This document shows, in pieces, positions 45,513-55,626 of a stretch of 64,000 nucleotides of DNA. The notes beneath the pieces were generated by a model. The model was not told the DNA's origin, searched no databases, and worked only from the letters and a program-made list of their open reading frames with translations. Source of the DNA: JAXMBX01 sp046349635 (GTDB lineage Bacteria; Planctomycetota; Planctomycetia; Planctomycetales; Planctomycetaceae); contig JAXMBX010000011.1 of assembly GCA_046349635.1 (NCBI GenBank), positions 1 to 64,000 on the forward strand, in the 5' to 3' direction. Each line of letters starts with the position of its first letter. The stretch's first letter is position 1. Position numbers and translations under genes: made by a program.

Positions 45513-48500
45513 GGACTCCCGAGTTCATTCACGGAAGCACGTTGTGCGCGAATTGCCGTCGATCCCTGAGGACTGACCCCCGGCTCGAGCTGCAACGATG
45601 AAACGACGGGAGGGGATGATTCCCGAGGTTGCCTCTGGAATGGCCTGGGAAGAAGGATCGACTTCCCGCGGAAATGCTGGATGACCGCGGAGAGCAGCGC
45701 CAGCAGAAACCCAAAGACGACCGGCTGAAGCAGGAGCAGAATCGGTTCCGTGTACCACAGGCTGAAAACGGCGAGCAGGAAACTGACCGTCCAGAACAGG
45801 AGCACGTGCCTCAGGAGCGGGACGTAAACCAGCAACATTGTAAACAGTAATCCTCTCCCTGCCCCCAGCAGCACGAGCAGGTGACGGCGCAGGGTTGGAA
45901 CTTCCAGACTGGAGTCGGCACCATAGCGGCTGAAGCGGTAGACGTTCCAACTGGGATATTCGGAACTCGCGGCGGGAGCGTCACGCAGATCCATCCAGCG
46001 CGCCAGTTCCTCTGACGTTTGCAGGCTGCGGCGCGACCAGAGGAGGTTGTGCAGTGTCCAGCGATAGAAAGGCGTCATTCCCGGAGGGCAGGACCAGAGA
46101 TATGCGTCTGGAGGCAATGCCACCTCGCAGATCATCTCCTTGAATCGGGTTCCGACGGGAAGAATGGGGAGTTCCAGACGATACGATTGTCCCAAGACGG
46201 AACGGACCTGGGCCACTTGACGATATTCGAGCGTCAGGAGTTGATCGCGCACTTCCCCCGCGGAAGGAGGAAGATCGATATCATAACCCCCCGTTGACGA
46301 ATTCCAGCGATTTGATTCCAGGCGTTTTCCATTCCAGGAGACAGCCAACAAGTCGACTTTTCCTGGGAATTCGACCCGCAGATGGTTTCCGATTCCAGTG
46401 AGCCGATAGAACGCGAGCGTGGACGCTTCCCCGTCCCGTGCGACAGCCATTCGAATCCATGACTTTTGAACGACTCCTCCGGAGATTTCGCTTCCGCGCG
46501 ATCGATTGAGGGTTAATCGTGCGCTTCCTCGCTCTCCCTGCGAGACCCAGACGACTTGCCCTTCCGGAGTCGTCGTGCGAGTCCACGCCGGGTCTTGTAG
46601 CGTCGTTTCACTCCCGGCGAAGCTTGAGAGCTTCAGACGGGAGACTTCCGCCGCCTGGTCGAGCATGCGGATGAAATGCACGGTGTAAGGTTCTTGCGAG
46701 GGGATCTCAGAAGAAGAGATTTTGGCCTGGGCCCTGATTTCAAAGCGTCCCATTCGTGCGGGGTCCAGCGTCAGTCGCAACTGCTGATAGCCTTTTTCTT
46801 CCGTCCCTGTTGGAACTCCCGCGAGAGGAGTTCCTGGAAGCAGTGTGAATCTCGTCTGGTTCCCCCATTCCACGGGAACCCACAGCAGGAGTTGCGTCAT
46901 CCGCTTGTAGGAGGCCTCGTAGGTCAGTACTTGATCCACGTTCAGCGTGTTGTCGGTCAATGACAGGGAAGCCAGGCTTTCAGTCCGCAGGCGAGGAGTT
47001 TGCAGGTTGATCTGCGCGCGGATGCCATCCTGGTAGTTTTCCAGCTGGTAAGCCATGCGCCGGAGTTCCGGGTATCTGGACAGGAGATCCGATTTCAGAT
47101 TGGTCCGGTCGCGCGGTCGAATTGTCGTTTTTTCAGCCGGTTTGACCTGCAGGTCGAGGTTGTCCGCCAGGATCGTGATAAGGTCCGCGGTCCCTTGCCT
47201 TTGATTTGTGGCCTCAATCAGCGGAACGGTCACCTGCAATTCTTCAGGCTTCTTGATGGGGCGTTGTGCAGTGATACGGAGGTTGAATTGCCCTTCCAGC
47301 GGGTCGATGGTTTGCAGCTTGATCTGCCCGGGGGCGGATTCATCGGGGAGTAATTGGATCCGTTGTTCGGGGCTGCCGTTTCCCGTGGATTTGCGGAGCT
47401 CGGACGGATTGATTTTCCAGCCATCTTCCTTCCAGCGAGGCCATAATAACGTGAGTTGATCAATGGCTCCCCGGGAGACCTGGACAGACGCGTTCATTTC
47501 GAGATCCAGACGGTCCCCGGCAAAGTGCATGACATACTGCGGGGATTCCACGGCGACGTAAGGCTCCAGCTTGCGCAAATCAAGTGCCAGTCGAAACGGT
47601 TGCGTGGAAAAGCGGAACACCGCCGCGATATTCGAAGGGTCATTCTGGCCGGGAATCGAGGGGTTCGACATCCGTTCCAGTGCGGCCAGGCTCTCGCGCT
47701 CAACATTCCGGTCCTGGTCATCATTTTTCTGAATGCGATAGGCACCCAGCACGCGCACGGAAATCACGCCGGTTTGAAAGCGGGCCTGGTCGATGCTGAA
47801 GCCCTGCAATGCCACCTGTTCGACGTTCGGGGGGATTTCTCTCCGGACCGTCCATTTGAGTTCAGTGAAATCCCCCGTGGTGACGGGTTCTTTCAGGAGC
47901 ACGGTGACAAGGCTGTTATCCCGGGACTCGATCCGGTGTTCTTTGTAGCGGGTTCCCTCGATCTTCAGGATCTCCATACCCGGTGGGAATGTCACGTGGA
48001 GTTCAGAGAATGTTCCTTGCAAGGCCTCCACCCGCTGATTGACTTCCATGAGCAGCGTTCGCCCATCGATGATGACATTCATCCCAGACCGGACCGTCAG
48101 CAACGTGGCGGCGGAAAGTTGCTCCTGCAGCGGTTGCCAACTGAGATCGAGGCGGGATCCGAGGCCGGTCAGTTGAATGAACGACGTCCCTTCGGGCCCC
48201 GGTGAGACTTCGAGAGGTATGCGTTCGTCCGTTGTCGTCGCTCGGACGCGAGCGAAGGGAACTTTCAGTTTTAATTCGCTGATCGGGCAATCGGGCAGCG
48301 TCAGCTGCAGCCTTCGCGTCGGGACGTCCTTGCGGATCTTCTGGATCAGTGAGAGTCGGAGGACGTGGTCCCCCTTTTCACTGAAGGACCAGACTTGTCC
48401 CTGGTCGAGGTTGGTCTCTTTCAGTTCCAGATCCCCCGGACCTTCCTCATGTTGAAAATCCTGCAGGGTCGCTTCCTGGAACTTCAGCGGAATCAAGACG

Positions 48501-48991
48501 GGACCAGATGCTTTGGTGATCTTCAGGCGAATGCGCGCCGTCAAATGGGCGAGGTCACCCTTCACATCCCCGTCCAGGCTTAATCGGGACAGGCTCCATT
48601 CGTTCGTAGCCGCTTTTGTCGCCGTCTGATCGCGGCGAAACTTCAGGTAATCTTCAAGAGTTGGTCCCAGCGGTACCGCGATATATTCGCCCTTATCATT
48701 GCGCAGAAATAAGACCCTGTCTGCGAACGGCGGTGGCGCGGGAAGGGCTGGAATTCCGTTTTGAGAAGTCCCTTTCGACGCGGGCTTATTTCCATTCTCC
48801 GAGGGAGGCTCGGTGACGGCCTGGGGGGGACTGGCCGGAGGAGGTGCCTGCGCGCAGAGAATTCGTTCCGACTGGAAGACCAGCAGGTTCACGACTACCA
48901 GACAGACCATTTCAAAACGAAACCGGCTGATCAACGTGCTTCCTTGAGAGAACTCCCGGACGAATGTGATCCTGCCCGCGGCAGTGGACAT
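45509..48991 (-). CDS. large beta-rich secreted protein with C-terminal membrane segments (1160 aa)
   Basis: The N-terminus has a hydrophobic signal or anchor (MVCLVVVNLLVFQS) followed by a Pro-rich region (AQAPPPASPPQAVTEPP). Then comes ADRVLFLRNDKGEYIAVPLG, where the module of its neighbour has a comparable opening. About 850 residues of alternating strand-like sequence follow. Three or four membrane helices lie at ~1040-1115 (LLVLLGAGRGLLFTMLLVYV, LLFWTVSFLLAVFSLWY, ILLLLQPVVFGFLLALLS), with a short basic, Ser-rich tail. This is the same plan as each half of the 2234-aa protein. The two genes overlap by 4 bases and are likely cotranscribed. No enzymatic motif was found. The exact start is uncertain because no ribosome site is evident. 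Confidence 0.82.
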   Translation of the reverse strand: MSTAAGRITFVREFSQGSTLISRFRFEMVCLVVVNLLVFQSERILCAQAPPPASPPQAVTEPPSENGNKPASKGTSQNGIPALPAPPPFADRVLFLRNDKGEYIAVPLGPTLEDYLKFRRDQTATKAATNEWSLSRLSLDGDVKGDLAHLTARIRLKITKASGPVLIPLKFQEATLQDFQHEEGPGDLELKETNLDQGQVWSFSEKGDHVLRLSLIQKIRKDVPTRRLQLTLPDCPISELKLKVPFARVRATTTDERIPLEVSPGPEGTSFIQLTGLGSRLDLSWQPLQEQLSAATLLTVRSGMNVIIDGRTLLMEVNQRVEALQGTFSELHVTFPPGMEILKIEGTRYKEHRIESRDNSLVTVLLKEPVTTGDFTELKWTVRREIPPNVEQVALQGFSIDQARFQTGVISVRVLGAYRIQKNDDQDRNVERESLAALERMSNPSIPGQNDPSNIAAVFRFSTQPFRLALDLRKLEPYVAVESPQYVMHFAGDRLDLEMNASVQVSRGAIDQLTLLWPRWKEDGWKINPSELRKSTGNGSPEQRIQLLPDESAPGQIKLQTIDPLEGQFNLRITAQRPIKKPEELQVTVPLIEATNQRQGTADLITILADNLDLQVKPAEKTTIRPRDRTNLKSDLLSRYPELRRMAYQLENYQDGIRAQINLQTPRLRTESLASLSLTDNTLNVDQVLTYEASYKRMTQLLLWVPVEWGNQTRFTLLPGTPLAGVPTGTEEKGYQQLRLTLDPARMGRFEIRAQAKISSSEIPSQEPYTVHFIRMLDQAAEVSRLKLSSFAGSETTLQDPAWTRTTTPEGQVVWVSQGERGSARLTLNRSRGSEISGGVVQKSWIRMAVARDGEASTLAFYRLTGIGNHLRVEFPGKVDLLAVSWNGKRLESNRWNSSTGGYDIDLPPSAGEVRDQLLTLEYRQVAQVRSVLGQSYRLELPILPVGTRFKEMICEVALPPDAYLWSCPPGMTPFYRWTLHNLLWSRRSLQTSEELARWMDLRDAPAASSEYPSWNVYRFSRYGADSSLEVPTLRRHLLVLLGAGRGLLFTMLLVYVPLLRHVLLFWTVSFLLAVFSLWYTEPILLLLQPVVFGFLLALLSAVIQHFRGKSILLPRPFQRQPRESSPPVVSSLQLEPGVSPQGSTAIRAQRASVNELGSP

Positions 48992-49241
48992 GCGATTTCA
49001 GTGATTCGCTCGATATTTCTGGCAGAGAGCTATTCGTAACATCCCTGTGGAAAAGGATTTCGGGTCGCTCGTGCGAGTCGGTGCGGAATCTGTTTACGGA
49101 CCGTTCGCGGGGCGCCAAATCCAACGCCTAATTATACCCCAGAATGGGTGAAACACTACGGTTTACGGGGCCTGGGAGTCCTGCAAAAAATATTCGGTTT
49201 GACGCCGTCCGTTTAGGCCGTCGGATTCCCCGGTAAAATCG

Positions 49242-50027
49242 CTATATCTCTTGCAACTCATTCTGAAGTGCAAGATGCAACCTGGTTCCATTCGTGGCGA
49301 GCAGGTCGGGAATCTCCAGATCCAGCGGACGGCCGTCCATCCGAGTCACGGTCCCTCCCGCCTCCTGCACGATCAACACTCCCGCGGCCATGTCCCAGGG
49401 CTTCAAGCTTCCGGACCAGAAGCCATCTAATTTTCCCGCTGCCACATAGGCGAGATTCAGCGCAGCCGAGCCCGTTCGCTGCACGCTTTGCACCTTTCCG
49501 AGAATCTTCAGAAAACGCTGGATCGGAACACTGTTCGATGTCACACCCGGCGGAAAGCTGGCGACCAGCAGTGCCTGGGACAACGACTTGGCACCGCTGG
49601 TCTGGAGTGGAACTCCGTTTGAAAAGGCCCCTTCTCCGCGCGCGGCTGTGAACATTTCGTTGCGCGTCGGATCGAAAATCACGCCGGCCACCAGAGCGCC
49701 CTCGTGTTCGACCCCAATCGAGACGGCGTAATAAGGAAATTGATGTACGTAATTCAGGGTTCCATCCAGCGGATCGATGATCCAGCGATAAGGGTCTCCC
49801 TGGGAAGGTTGAAGCAGACCTTCCTCGCCGAGAAATCCATGGCCTGGAAACGATTCCTGAATCGTCTCATGAATGATGTGTTGTGCGGCCAGATCGGCTT
49901 CCGTCACGACATCCGCGGCGCAGGACTTTTCCTTGACGGAAAACTTCGTAGCCCAGGATTGCAGGACCTCACCCGCACGACGGGCCGCCACCTGGCCGAC
50001 CGCCAGCAATTCCTCTCCGGGGATCAC
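49242..50027 (-). CDS. inositol monophosphatase family protein
   Basis: This 261-aa cytoplasmic phosphatase has the family's metal-binding motifs: GFLGEEG (Glu), IIDPLDGTLNYVH (Asp, Asp) and LKPWDMAAGVLIVQEAGG (Asp). VTEADLAAQHII near the N-terminus is also typical. Such enzymes hydrolyse inositol phosphates, 3'-phosphoadenosine 5'-phosphate, fructose bisphosphate or similar small phosphomonoesters with magnesium; which of these applies cannot be told. It is the last gene of a three-gene minus-strand group, starting 25 bases after the M20 amidohydrolase stop. Confidence 0.93.
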   Translation of the reverse strand: MIPGEELLAVGQVAARRAGEVLQSWATKFSVKEKSCAADVVTEADLAAQHIIHETIQESFPGHGFLGEEGLLQPSQGDPYRWIIDPLDGTLNYVHQFPYYAVSIGVEHEGALVAGVIFDPTRNEMFTAARGEGAFSNGVPLQTSGAKSLSQALLVASFPPGVTSNSVPIQRFLKILGKVQSVQRTGSAALNLAYVAAGKLDGFWSGSLKPWDMAAGVLIVQEAGGTVTRMDGRPLDLEIPDLLATNGTRLHLALQNELQEI

Positions 50028-50052
50028 GTTCTACCCTTCTTTCTGGAGGCGT

Positions 50053-51379
50053 TCATTTCGAGGCCGTCTTGGGAGCAGGAGGTAACAGGTTCTGGACGAC
50101 GGCCACCATGCTGATGATCCCCGTCTTCAGGGTTTCCGGCGCATCCGGATAATAGTTCGGGGAATGCAGCGAGGGAGGAGGTTTCCCGCCGGACTTCAAC
50201 GTTTCCAGGCGATCCGCCTTGATGGACCCCAGGCGATACATACAAATGGGAATTCCCGCCACGCCGAATTCGCTGAAGTCTTCTCCTCCCATGCTTTGGT
50301 CGGAAATGACGACATGGTCTTTTCCCAGAGTCTTTTCAAAGACGGGGATCAGCTTTTCCACGAGCGCGTGATTGTTAAACAGCGCAGGAGTCCCCTCAGA
50401 GACGGTGATCGTCGGTTCCGCGGCCCGGAAACTCATCGCCACTGCTTTGGCTTTCCGCTGGATGGCTTCGAGAATGTGCTTGCGGCTCTGGTCCGAGTAA
50501 CTTCGCACGGTTAACTGCAATTTGCAGTTCGCGGAGATGATGTTGTGCTTCGATCCCGCATGGATTGAACCGACCGTGACCACGGCGGGATCGATCGGAT
50601 TCATTTCACGGCTGACGATGGTCTGCAGGTCCAGGATCAGGTGGGCGGCTTGTACGATCGGATCGACCGTCGTGTGGGGATAGGCCCCGTGCCCTCCTCG
50701 TCCCTGCAGGGTAATGTCCACGCTATCGACATTCGCCAGGGAATAACCCGATCGGCAGCCGACACGTCCTGCGGCAAGGGTTGAATCCACATGCAACGCG
50801 ACCGCCAGATCCGGGCGTCCGAATCGGGAGAAGAGGTTGTCGTCGATCATTTTCTTGGCGCCCGATCCTCGCTCTTCCGCCGGTTGGCCGACAAACAGGA
50901 TCGTCCCCTTCCAGGTATCCTTGTGTCCCGCCAGATATCGAGCGACACCGAGCAGGTTCGTCATATGAATATCATGCCCGCAGGCGTGCATCGCACCCAC
51001 TTCGTTCCCCTCGGCATCTTTGACTTTGACTTGTGAGGCATAAGGTAGGCCCGTCTGTTCCGTGATCGGAAGGCGTCCAGATCGGCCCTCAGCAAGAGCG
51101 TTTTGCCGGGGCCGTTCTTCAGCATGCCGACGACTCCGAAGCCCCCCGATTTTGGATTGAACTTCGACGCCGGGGAATTTTTTCAGATGGCCTGCAAATT
51201 TCGCGGAGGTCCGTTCCTCCTGCAGCGATAACTCCGGGGTGCGATGAAAGTCCTGGTAAATCTCGATCAGCTCATTCAGGCGTTTTTCATTCAGCCAGGT
51301 GGCGGCGTCTTCCCCGGAGGCTGGGCAGAAAACCGGTCAGCGCGAGAATAAAGCACCCGCAGACGGACAAAGTACGCAT
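50053..51379 (-). CDS. M20 family amidohydrolase, secreted (three frameshifts)
   Basis: The ATG at 51379 has an AGGAGG-type site (CAGGAGGACCGG) and opens a signal peptide (TLSVCGCFILALTGFL). The M20 peptidase/amidohydrolase core continues in other frames. First comes WLNEKRLNELIEIYQDFHRT and PELSLQEERTS, then FGVVGMLKNGPGKTLLLRAD, then LPITEQTGLPYASQVK and GAMHACGHDIHMTNLLGVA. The indels fall at about 51322, 51146 (an extra G in a C/G run) and 51076. Zinc-binding motifs are intact: MHACGHD, the glutamate pair in PAEERGSGAK and GGEDFSEF near the end. Repaired, it is about 440 aa. These enzymes cleave N-acyl or indole-type amides and some dipeptides. It sits 23 bases after the gamma-glutamyltransferase gene, suggesting joint peptide or amide salvage outside the cytoplasm. 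Confidence 0.85.
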
Positions 51380-51402
51380 CCGGTCCTCCTGAATGAGAGA
51401 CG

Positions 51403-53153
51403 TTAGTATCCAACAGCCATTCCGTCCTTGCGGGACTCGGTGGCGCCGCGCAATGTGCCCGCGGCATGATCGATCTGAATGGCCTGGTAGCCCCCGAAGG
51501 CGTCACCCAGTTGAATCGAATGGCCCCGCGGCTTTCAGGCCCTCGATCGTGGCCTGCGGGAAGCCGTATTCCAGACCGACTTTCCCTGCACCCGCGCGGG
51601 AGATCCATTTGGAGAGGCAGAGCCGGTGTGCATCATCCGGGGATAGTCCCCTGCTTCCTGCACGTTCATTCCGAAGTCGATGATGTTGACGAGAACCTGC
51701 ACCTGTCCCTGCGGCTGCATGTCTCCCCCCATGACGCCGAAACTCATCCAGGGCTTTCCGTCCTTGGTGACGAAACCGGGGATGATGGTGTGGAAGGGGC
51801 GTTTGTGGGGTTCGAAACGGTTCAAGTGGTGTCGCTCAAGGCGAAGGCACAACCCCGGTTCTGCAGGACGAAGCCCGTGTCTCCCGGAACCATGTAGGAA
51901 CCGAAACCGCCGAAATTGCTCTGGATAAAAGAGCAGCAGTTGCGGTGTTCATCGACGACGGTCAGGTAAACAGTATCCCCCAAAGCGAGTTTTCGGATCG
52001 CCGGCGGGAATATTGTCCAAGGCGTGTTCCATGGAAATCATCGCCCGTCGTTTGTCGGCGTAGGGTTTGGAGATGATCTCCGCCGTGGGGAGTTTTCCGA
52101 AGCTTCGGATCGGCGTAAAACCGGGGCGCGGTCCGCGTACGCGAGTTTCTTGGCTTCGATCAGGACGTGCAGATAATCGACCGAACCGGGACCCATGTTC
52201 TTAATGTCAAACCCTTCGAGGATGTTCAGCATCTGCAGGACCATCCCCCCTTGTCCGTTGGGAGGCATCTGCCAAATGTCGTAGCCCCGATAGTTGGTCG
52301 TGATCGGATCGACCCAATCGGCGGAGGTGTCGTCGAAATCTCTCTGGGAGAAGTAGCCTCCCATTTTCTCGCTGTACTGCACAATCTGCCGGGCGATGTC
52401 CCCCTTGTAGTAGGCATCCCGGCCTCCCTCAGCGATCAGGCTGTAACTTCGTCCGAGGCGAGGATTCTTGAAGAGTTCTCCTTCGCGGGGAGCTTTTCCG
52501 TTTTGGAGGTAGGTCCCCGCCAGTTCGGGAACCTTGTCGGCTCCCGTTTCCACGCCATGCCATCCCGAGGCGATGATTTCCGTGACGGCGAAGCCTTCAT
52601 TCGCGTAACGGATGGGAGCTTCGAGGATTTTGGAGAACGGGAGCTTTCCGAATCTGGCGTGCAGTTTGCCCCAGCCATCCACGCAGCCGGGAGTAGACCA
52701 GGAGAGTGGACCGTGTGAGGGGATGGAAGTGATCCCTTTTTCCTTGAAGATCTGGCGATTGAGATTGTACGGGCTACGGCCGCTGGCGTTCAGACCATAG
52801 AGCTTGGAGGTTTTGGCGTCCCAATACAGGACGAACAGATCCCCGCCGATCCCACAGCTCATCGGTTCGGTCAGGCCGAGTGCGGCATTGGTCGCAATGG
52901 CGGCATCTGCCGCAGTTCCCCCCGCCTGCAGCACTTCCAGGCCAATCTGGGCCGCGAGCGGTTGACTGGCGGCCACCATCCCCTTGGCTCCGACGGCCAC
53001 GGAGCGGCTTTGGTGGGGTTTTCCTTCGGGGCGGTTGTAGGGGAGTTCCGCGTGGAGCATGGGGGTGACAATTCCCAGGAGAGCGCACGCTAAAAAAGCA
53101 ATATTTGGGGCGATCCAGCCGACGGGGTGAGTGTTGCGCAGGATGCGGGGCAT
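51403..53153 (-). CDS. ggt: gamma-glutamyltransferase, secreted (several frameshifts)
   Basis: The N-terminal frame (52038-53153) has a signal peptide and the large-subunit landmarks of GGT: GGTAADAAIATNAALGLTEP, MSCGIGGDLFVLYWD and PLSWSTPGCVDGWGKLHARF. The rest is spread over other frames: RFYADPKLRK, LPTAEIISKPYADKRRAM and GDTVYLTVVDEHRN. The Thr of the last is the expected autocleavage nucleophile, as in the YwrD-like group. LNRFEPHKRPFHTIIPGFVT, SFGVMGGDMQPQGQVQVL and VGLEYGFPQATIEGLK follow, ending HSIQLGDAFGGYQAIQIDHA and GMAVGY at 51403. At least five one- or two-base indels lie between about 51500 and 52120. Repaired length is about 580 aa. The enzyme would release or transfer gamma-glutamyl groups from glutathione-like peptides in the periplasm. 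Confidence 0.82.
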
Positions 53154-53489
53154 AGGGTCTCCTCGGAAATCGTTCGTGCAGCGACAAGCCCCTTCTGTTC
53201 ACAGGTCCAATCCGGCATGCAGTTTGTCGAATTTACGCAGGGTTTGCAAATCGCGTCTGAATGCACGTCCAGCACGCCGTCCCCACTGGCGGATTCTGCC
53301 GAATTGATCCCGTTTTGGGCGCTCAAAATTCCATCGCAAGGTTTTTCCGTATCGCGGCATGGCATCTGCTTTTCCGGAGATCAGTCACGATCCAACGGAA
53401 TGGCCCGATGGGGGTTGTCCCTGTTTGCGATCAGTCCCATAATGAAGGAGATAAGCGGGTCATCACTTCTCGAACCCCTCTGGTTTTCC
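53154..53489. other. divergent intergenic region
   Basis: About 335 bases lie between the GGT start (minus) and the small membrane protein (plus). The plus frame stays open through here back to 53127 but overlaps the GGT start and has no protein-like features, so I treat this as non-coding. It should hold both promoters; none is clear by eye. Confidence 0.4.
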
Positions 53490-53816
53490 ATGAATTTGCT
53501 GGCCGCACCCCACAAGGTGCAACCCTCTGAGATCATCTGGAGCATGACGACCACCGTCCTGGTGCTGGTGGTTCTCATCGTGGTGGCATGGCTCGCTCAG
53601 AAATGGTTCCGGAATCGAATGGGGGAAGAAGGTTCGGAAGTGGACTATCAGGAGATGTTGGCCGAATATCGGGAGCTGAAGCGTCAGGGAAAGATTTCGG
53701 AGGAGGAGTTCAAGAAGATCAAGCGGCAGATTTCGGCACTTGATCCCAACCTGAATACTCTGATACCGTCCCGAAAGTCAAACTCTGACGAACAAGCGGG
53801 TTCCGAGTCCTCGTGA
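53490..53816 (+). CDS. small membrane protein with SHOCT-like tail
   Basis: About 108 aa from the ATG at 53490 (MNLLAAPHKV). One membrane helix (TTTVLVLVVLIVVAWLAQKW) is followed by basic residues and a short helical module, YQEMLAEYRELKRQGKISEEEFKKIK. This resembles the SHOCT motif (a short C-terminal helix with an ISEEEF-type turn) found at the ends of many unrelated membrane and cytosolic proteins. A Ser/Asp-rich tail ends it. An ATG at 53442 is an alternative start, and no good ribosome site decides between them. The SHOCT module is thought to mediate oligomerisation. No specific function can be given. Confidence 0.7.
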   Translation: MNLLAAPHKVQPSEIIWSMTTTVLVLVVLIVVAWLAQKWFRNRMGEEGSEVDYQEMLAEYRELKRQGKISEEEFKKIKRQISALDPNLNTLIPSRKSNSDEQAGSESS

Positions 53817-54053
53817 AACTGGTCGGATCACGCAGGTTGGCCGGGAAACCGTTAAGTGGGACATATTTCGCATCGTTGGAAAGTGTTTTACAACCGGACT
53901 CTGAGCCGATTTAGATTGCGATCTCACTGCGAGGATGCAGTCTCGTCGATTCGCCTTCCGGGTCGGAATGATCACATAGATATTCAACTTGTCGTTATTC
54001 CGGCACCTCCCCAGATCAGACTGAGCGATTTTACAGCATTGAAGGAACGCTGA

Positions 54054-55331
54054 ATGCCCACCGGTAAAGACTTTACTCCCGGGAATCGTGGATCGACCGG
54101 AAAGAAAAACGCCAATTGCTCGTTCTGCCGCAAGAGTTACCGCGAAGTCGGTCCGCTGGTGGAAGGTCCCAGCGACGTCTACATCTGCGGTGAATGCATC
54201 GAGCTCTGCCAGTCCATCCTGGACCAGGAACGCCGCCGTCGCGGAACCCCGAAGCAACTCTTCAACAAGGTTCCGTCGCCGCGCGAGATCGTCAAGAACC
54301 TCGACCAGTACGTCATTGGTCAATCGGAGACCAAGAAGATCCTGGCGGTCGCGGTCCACAACCACTACAAGCGGTTGATGGCCTCCGCCGACACCGAGAG
54401 CGACGTCGAAATCGAAAAGTCCAACATCATGTTCATCGGGCCGACCGGTTGCGGCAAGACGTTGCTCGCCAAGACCCTGGCTCGGGCGTTGCAGGTCCCC
54501 TTTGCGATCGGTGACGCCACCACCCTCACCGAAGCGGGCTATGTCGGTGAAGACGTCGAGAACCTGCTCCTGAAACTGCTCCACGCCGCGGACTTCGACA
54601 TTGAAGCGGCCCAGCGGGGGATCCTGTTCATCGACGAAATCGACAAGATCGGCAAGACGAGCCAGAACGTCTCAATCACCCGCGATGTCTCCGGCGAAGG
54701 GGTCCAGCAGGCCCTGCTGAAAATGCTGGAAGGGACCGTTGCGAACGTCCCGCCGCAGGGTGGCCGGAAGCATCCCGAACAGCAATACATCCAGATGGAC
54801 ACGACAAACATCCTGTTCATCTGCGGGGGAACGTTCGTCGGCCTGGAGAACATCATCGCCAAGCGGCAAGGGCGAAAGATGATCGGCTTCGGCCATGATT
54901 CGAAAGCAGATGACAAGAAGGGGCCGAGTCTGCTCAAGGATGTCTGTACCGATGACATCATCGAATTCGGCCTGATTCCCGAACTGGTTGGCCGTTTGCC
55001 GGTGATCAGTGGCCTTGCCCCGTTGGAAGAATCCGACCTGGTGCGCGTACTGACCGAGCCGAAGAACTCGCTCGTTCGCCAGTACCAGAAGTTCTTCGAG
55101 ATGGAAGATGCCCAGTTGGAATTCCATCCAGATGCATTGCGGGAAATCGCCCGCATTGCCAAGGAACGGGACACCGGGGCACGCGGCCTGCGGAGCGTGA
55201 TTGAGCATGCAATGTTCGACATCATGTTCACGCTGCCTGAACAGGAACCGGGGAAGAAGTATGTTGTTACTCCCGAAGTGATCCGGGGTGAATCGCAACT
55301 CTTCCCGCAGGATGGGTCCGCCGCCGCCTGA
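54054..55331 (+). CDS. clpX: ATP-dependent Clp protease ATP-binding subunit ClpX
   Basis: This 425-aa AAA+ unfoldase recognises tagged proteins and feeds them to ClpP. An N-terminal C4 zinc-binding domain (Cys22, 25, 45, 48) precedes the AAA+ core. The core has Walker A GPTGCGKT, the pore loop GYVGED, Walker B ILFIDEIDK, the RKH loop (GGRKHPEQQ), the IGF loop for ClpP docking (KMIGFGHDSK), and sensor 2 in DTGARGLRSVIEHAM. All catalytic and partner-binding elements are present, at the usual length. It has its own strong terminator. clpP is not adjacent in this window, unlike the common clpP-clpX order; the upstream neighbour is the small SHOCT-like gene with a 237-bp gap, so it probably has its own promoter. 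Confidence 0.97.
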   Translation: MPTGKDFTPGNRGSTGKKNANCSFCRKSYREVGPLVEGPSDVYICGECIELCQSILDQERRRRGTPKQLFNKVPSPREIVKNLDQYVIGQSETKKILAVAVHNHYKRLMASADTESDVEIEKSNIMFIGPTGCGKTLLAKTLARALQVPFAIGDATTLTEAGYVGEDVENLLLKLLHAADFDIEAAQRGILFIDEIDKIGKTSQNVSITRDVSGEGVQQALLKMLEGTVANVPPQGGRKHPEQQYIQMDTTNILFICGGTFVGLENIIAKRQGRKMIGFGHDSKADDKKGPSLLKDVCTDDIIEFGLIPELVGRLPVISGLAPLEESDLVRVLTEPKNSLVRQYQKFFEMEDAQLEFHPDALREIARIAKERDTGARGLRSVIEHAMFDIMFTLPEQEPGKKYVVTPEVIRGESQLFPQDGSAAA

Positions 55332-55360
55332 GATCCGCCGATCTCTCCTCGTAAATATTG

Positions 55361-55395
55361 AAAACGCCCCGTTTCTCTCGAAGCGGGGCGTTTTT
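55361..55395 (+). terminator. Rho-independent terminator after clpX
   Basis: An 11-bp perfect stem (AAAACGCCCCG at 55361-55371 with CGGGGCGTTTT at 55384-55394) encloses a 12-base loop and runs into a T tract. It lies 30 bases after the clpX stop. The A-run on the other side would also let it act on the minus strand. Confidence 0.92.
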
Positions 55396-55626
55396 CATTG
55401 CATGTTGCCAAAAAGCAACACCCCCTTAAAAAAAGATATTCTGGGGTGCAGAGTATTTCCCGATCAGACCACTCGATCCGCACCCCAATTCGAGGATTCC
55501 GGGGCCAATCGCCGTGACGCCGTTTGGCGAAGCCCGGTTTCGGGCCTATGTTCCCCCTGTAGCCTGGCGCCCAAAAAGCGCTTTGGTCCGGTCTTCGTTT
55601 CCCGTCCTCCCGTCTCTGATTCGGCT

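Noticed and set aside
53127..53489. Upstream extension of the SHOCT-like protein to 229 aa
   Set aside because: It would overlap the GGT start on the other strand, and the added sequence has no protein-like pattern.
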